From the NCBI GenBank assembly GCA_018065685.1, contig JAGHSU010000111.1:1-6160 (forward strand): 6,160 nt of DNA, read 5' to 3'. The position numbers and the translations under genes were made by a program. The stretch comes from Candidatus Methanocorpusculum equi. Its GTDB lineage: Archaea; Halobacteriota; Methanomicrobia; Methanomicrobiales; Methanocorpusculaceae. Below the pieces are notes generated by a model. The model did no database searches. It was not told the DNA's origin and saw only the letters and a program-made list of their open reading frames with translations. Each line of letters begins with the position of its first letter. Positions within the stretch are counted from its first letter, which is position 1. Positions 5,330-6,160 of the stretch are shown here, piece after piece.

Positions 5330-5991
5330 AGCTGTTAACCCCTGAAGAGATTATAAGTACCCTGCAGAAAAGACTCGGGAAATCCATGCTTGATTCACGG
5401 GTGCAGATTCGCACCGAGGGCGTGAAAAAGCGGGAGAACAGAAATATCTGGATTACAATTGACAAGTATGCCGTCCATCAGGCGGTAAAAGCGTTAATGG
5501 GTATCGCATACCCGCACTTATCCTGCATCTCCGGATGGGATAAGGGCCGCGATGACCCGAATCTCCGCGTCCAGTATATCTTTACGATTTACGGAGGAGA
5601 AGCAGGCGCGGAGACCATGGTGGTCTTTTCGCTTGACCTTCCGAAGGATAATCCGGTTCTTCCGACGATTACCGATTTAATGGAAGGAACGGCCTTTACC
5701 GAGCGGGAAAAGACCGAGTACCTCGGAATCAGAATCGAAGGCCTTGCCCCCGCGGAACACCGGTTCTTCCTCCCCGAAGACTTCCCCGAAGGCATCTACC
5801 CCTTACGAAAGGATGACAAGGGAATCCCGCAGTCGATGGTGAAAAACCTCTGGGCCTGCGGACGTCCGCAGAACAGACCTCCCGCACCGCTTCCGGAAAA
5901 GGAGGAGGCAGCAGCAGCTCCTGCAGCGCCTGCAGCCCCGGCAAATTCCGAGGCAAAGCCTGAAACGAAGTCACCTGAAGGAGGTGCGTAA
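5326..5991 (+). CDS. mbhK: NuoC-like (30 kDa) subunit (MbhK) with a Pro/Ala/Glu tail
   Basis: 221 residues. Residues 1-180 form a NuoC/30-kDa-type soluble domain: an N-terminal alpha/beta part with ITIDKYAVHQAVKALMG (43-59) and HLSCISGWDKG (64-74), then the family signature in weakened form: TEYLGIRIEG (130-139; yDxxGIxFxG), HRFFLPEDF (145-153; RixLPeD) and PLRKDD (159-164; PLRKD). It docks MbhJ and MbhL in the cytosolic arm and carries no cofactor. Residues about 184-221 are a Pro/Ala/Glu-rich low-complexity tail (positions 193-206 are mostly Ala and Pro), not needed for the fold. GGAGG (5314-5318) lies 7 bases before the start. The stop is followed after two bases by the mbhL ATG. The separate K and L genes match Mbh, unlike systems where they are fused. 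Confidence 0.88.
   Translation: MKLLTPEEIISTLQKRLGKSMLDSRVQIRTEGVKKRENRNIWITIDKYAVHQAVKALMGIAYPHLSCISGWDKGRDDPNLRVQYIFTIYGGEAGAETMVVFSLDLPKDNPVLPTITDLMEGTAFTEREKTEYLGIRIEGLAPAEHRFFLPEDFPEGIYPLRKDDKGIPQSMVKNLWACGRPQNRPPAPLPEKEEAAAAPAAPAAPANSEAKPETKSPEGGA
5978..5986 (+). promoter_or_regulatory. Strong ribosome binding site of mbhL
   Basis: AAGGAGGTG is close to a perfect complement of the 16S rRNA 3' end and ends 7 bases before the ATG at 5994. It is the strongest site in the window and lies inside the last codons of mbhK. It supports the mbhL start at 5994 and suggests efficient initiation of the catalytic subunit. Confidence 0.65.
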
Positions 5992-5993
5992 AC

Positions 5994-6160
5994 ATGGCAG
6001 GAAATGTACCCTACAAGGTCCCCGTAGGACCAATCCATCCCCCATTAAAGCAGCCGCGCCACACTGAACTGCCCGGCCTTGGCGAGGATGTGGGATCCAC
6101 GGACTTTCCCCCGGGACAGACCCCCCGCGGCAGCGAATGGAGGGGGCTTTCCAGAACCCC
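5994..6160 (+). CDS. mbhL: NuoD-like [NiFe] hydrogenase large subunit (MbhL), N-terminal part, cut by the window edge
   Basis: Only 55 full codons are present. The N-terminus YKVPVGPIHPPLKQP (7-21) matches the start of the NuoD/MbhL family (PxGPxHPaLkEP). Residues 37-54 align by eye with the family's next conserved block, D-F-x-P-G-Q-x-x-R-G-x-E-W-x-G-L-S-R, but normally invariant positions differ: the His of HRG is Pro44, the Ile of GIE is Ser47, and Met in WMG is Arg50. The bridging stretch 24-36 is poor compared with the expected xxLxxDGExVxx. These differences are explained by single A-to-C or T-to-G changes, and the last 100 bases are about two-thirds G+C, so sequencing error near a contig end is likely. 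The reading frame stays open. The nickel-binding CxxC motifs, needed to separate Mbh from the related Mbx, are beyond the edge. Confidence 0.8.
   Translation, partial: MAGNVPYKVPVGPIHPPLKQPRHTELPGLGEDVGSTDFPPGQTPRGSEWRGLSRT

Noticed and set aside
4895..5991. Identity as complex I / Fpo (NuoB-NuoC) rather than hydrogenase
   Set aside because: MnhE-F-G-B, MbhD, MbhE and MbhI precede the J-K-L genes, and NuoA, NuoI, NuoL and NuoN-like genes are absent from the window. Mbx remains a weaker alternative until the MbhL metal motifs are seen.
1..6160. Mobile elements, CRISPR arrays, tRNA or rRNA genes
   Set aside because: No transposase-like protein, terminal repeats, regularly spaced repeats or RNA gene signatures were seen; the coding region is one continuous operon.

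Overview
The window looks archaeal, most probably from a methanogen of the Methanomicrobiales (a Methanocorpusculum-like organism is my guess; nothing in the sequence proves it). Reasons: a subunit set and order matching the Pyrococcus-type membrane-bound hydrogenase (Mbh), a TATA-like box rather than a bacterial -35/-10 promoter, tightly packed genes with GGAGG-type ribosome binding sites, and a moderate-GC coding style rich in GCA, GGA, ATC and CTC codons.

Layout: positions 1-239 are a leader with no convincing gene. It holds a T-run, a C-rich tract (114-129), a TATA-like box (149-156) and a small hairpin touching the first ribosome binding site. From 240 to the right edge, twelve genes run on the + strand without a gap: MnhE/MrpE-like (mbhA), MnhF (mbhB), MnhG (mbhC), DUF4040/MbhD, MbhE, MnhB (mbhF), MnhC/NuoK-like (mbhG), MnhD/NuoM-like (mbhH), MbhI, NuoB-like FeS small subunit (mbhJ), NuoC-like (mbhK) and the first 55 codons of the NuoD-like large subunit (mbhL). 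Eight of the eleven junctions are 4-base ATGA stop/start overlaps, one is a 1-base TAATG overlap, and two are gaps of 1-2 bases.

How they work together: mbhA-C and mbhF form the Na+/H+ antiporter-like module. mbhD, E, G, H and I form the rest of the membrane arm, with D/E corresponding to the C-terminal part of MrpA and H to the MrpD/NuoM pump. mbhJ-K-L form the cytosolic arm, in which electrons (from ferredoxin in the known Mbh) reach the [NiFe] site in L through the single FeS cluster of J. In a hydrogenotrophic methanogen such a complex is expected to use the ion gradient and H2 to make reduced ferredoxin. The nickel-binding CxxC motifs of MbhL, and the expected mbhM and mbhN, lie outside the window, so hydrogenase activity is inferred from gene order and from J/K.

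Points that stand out: three subunits carry low-complexity C-terminal tails (Lys/Gly on MbhC, Ala/Asp/Lys on MbhF, Pro/Ala/Glu on MbhK). The last ~100 bases encode an MbhL start in which normally invariant residues are changed by A-to-C and T-to-G type differences, which suggests sequence error at a contig end. I see no wholly new system. This is a known complex with some unusual decorations.
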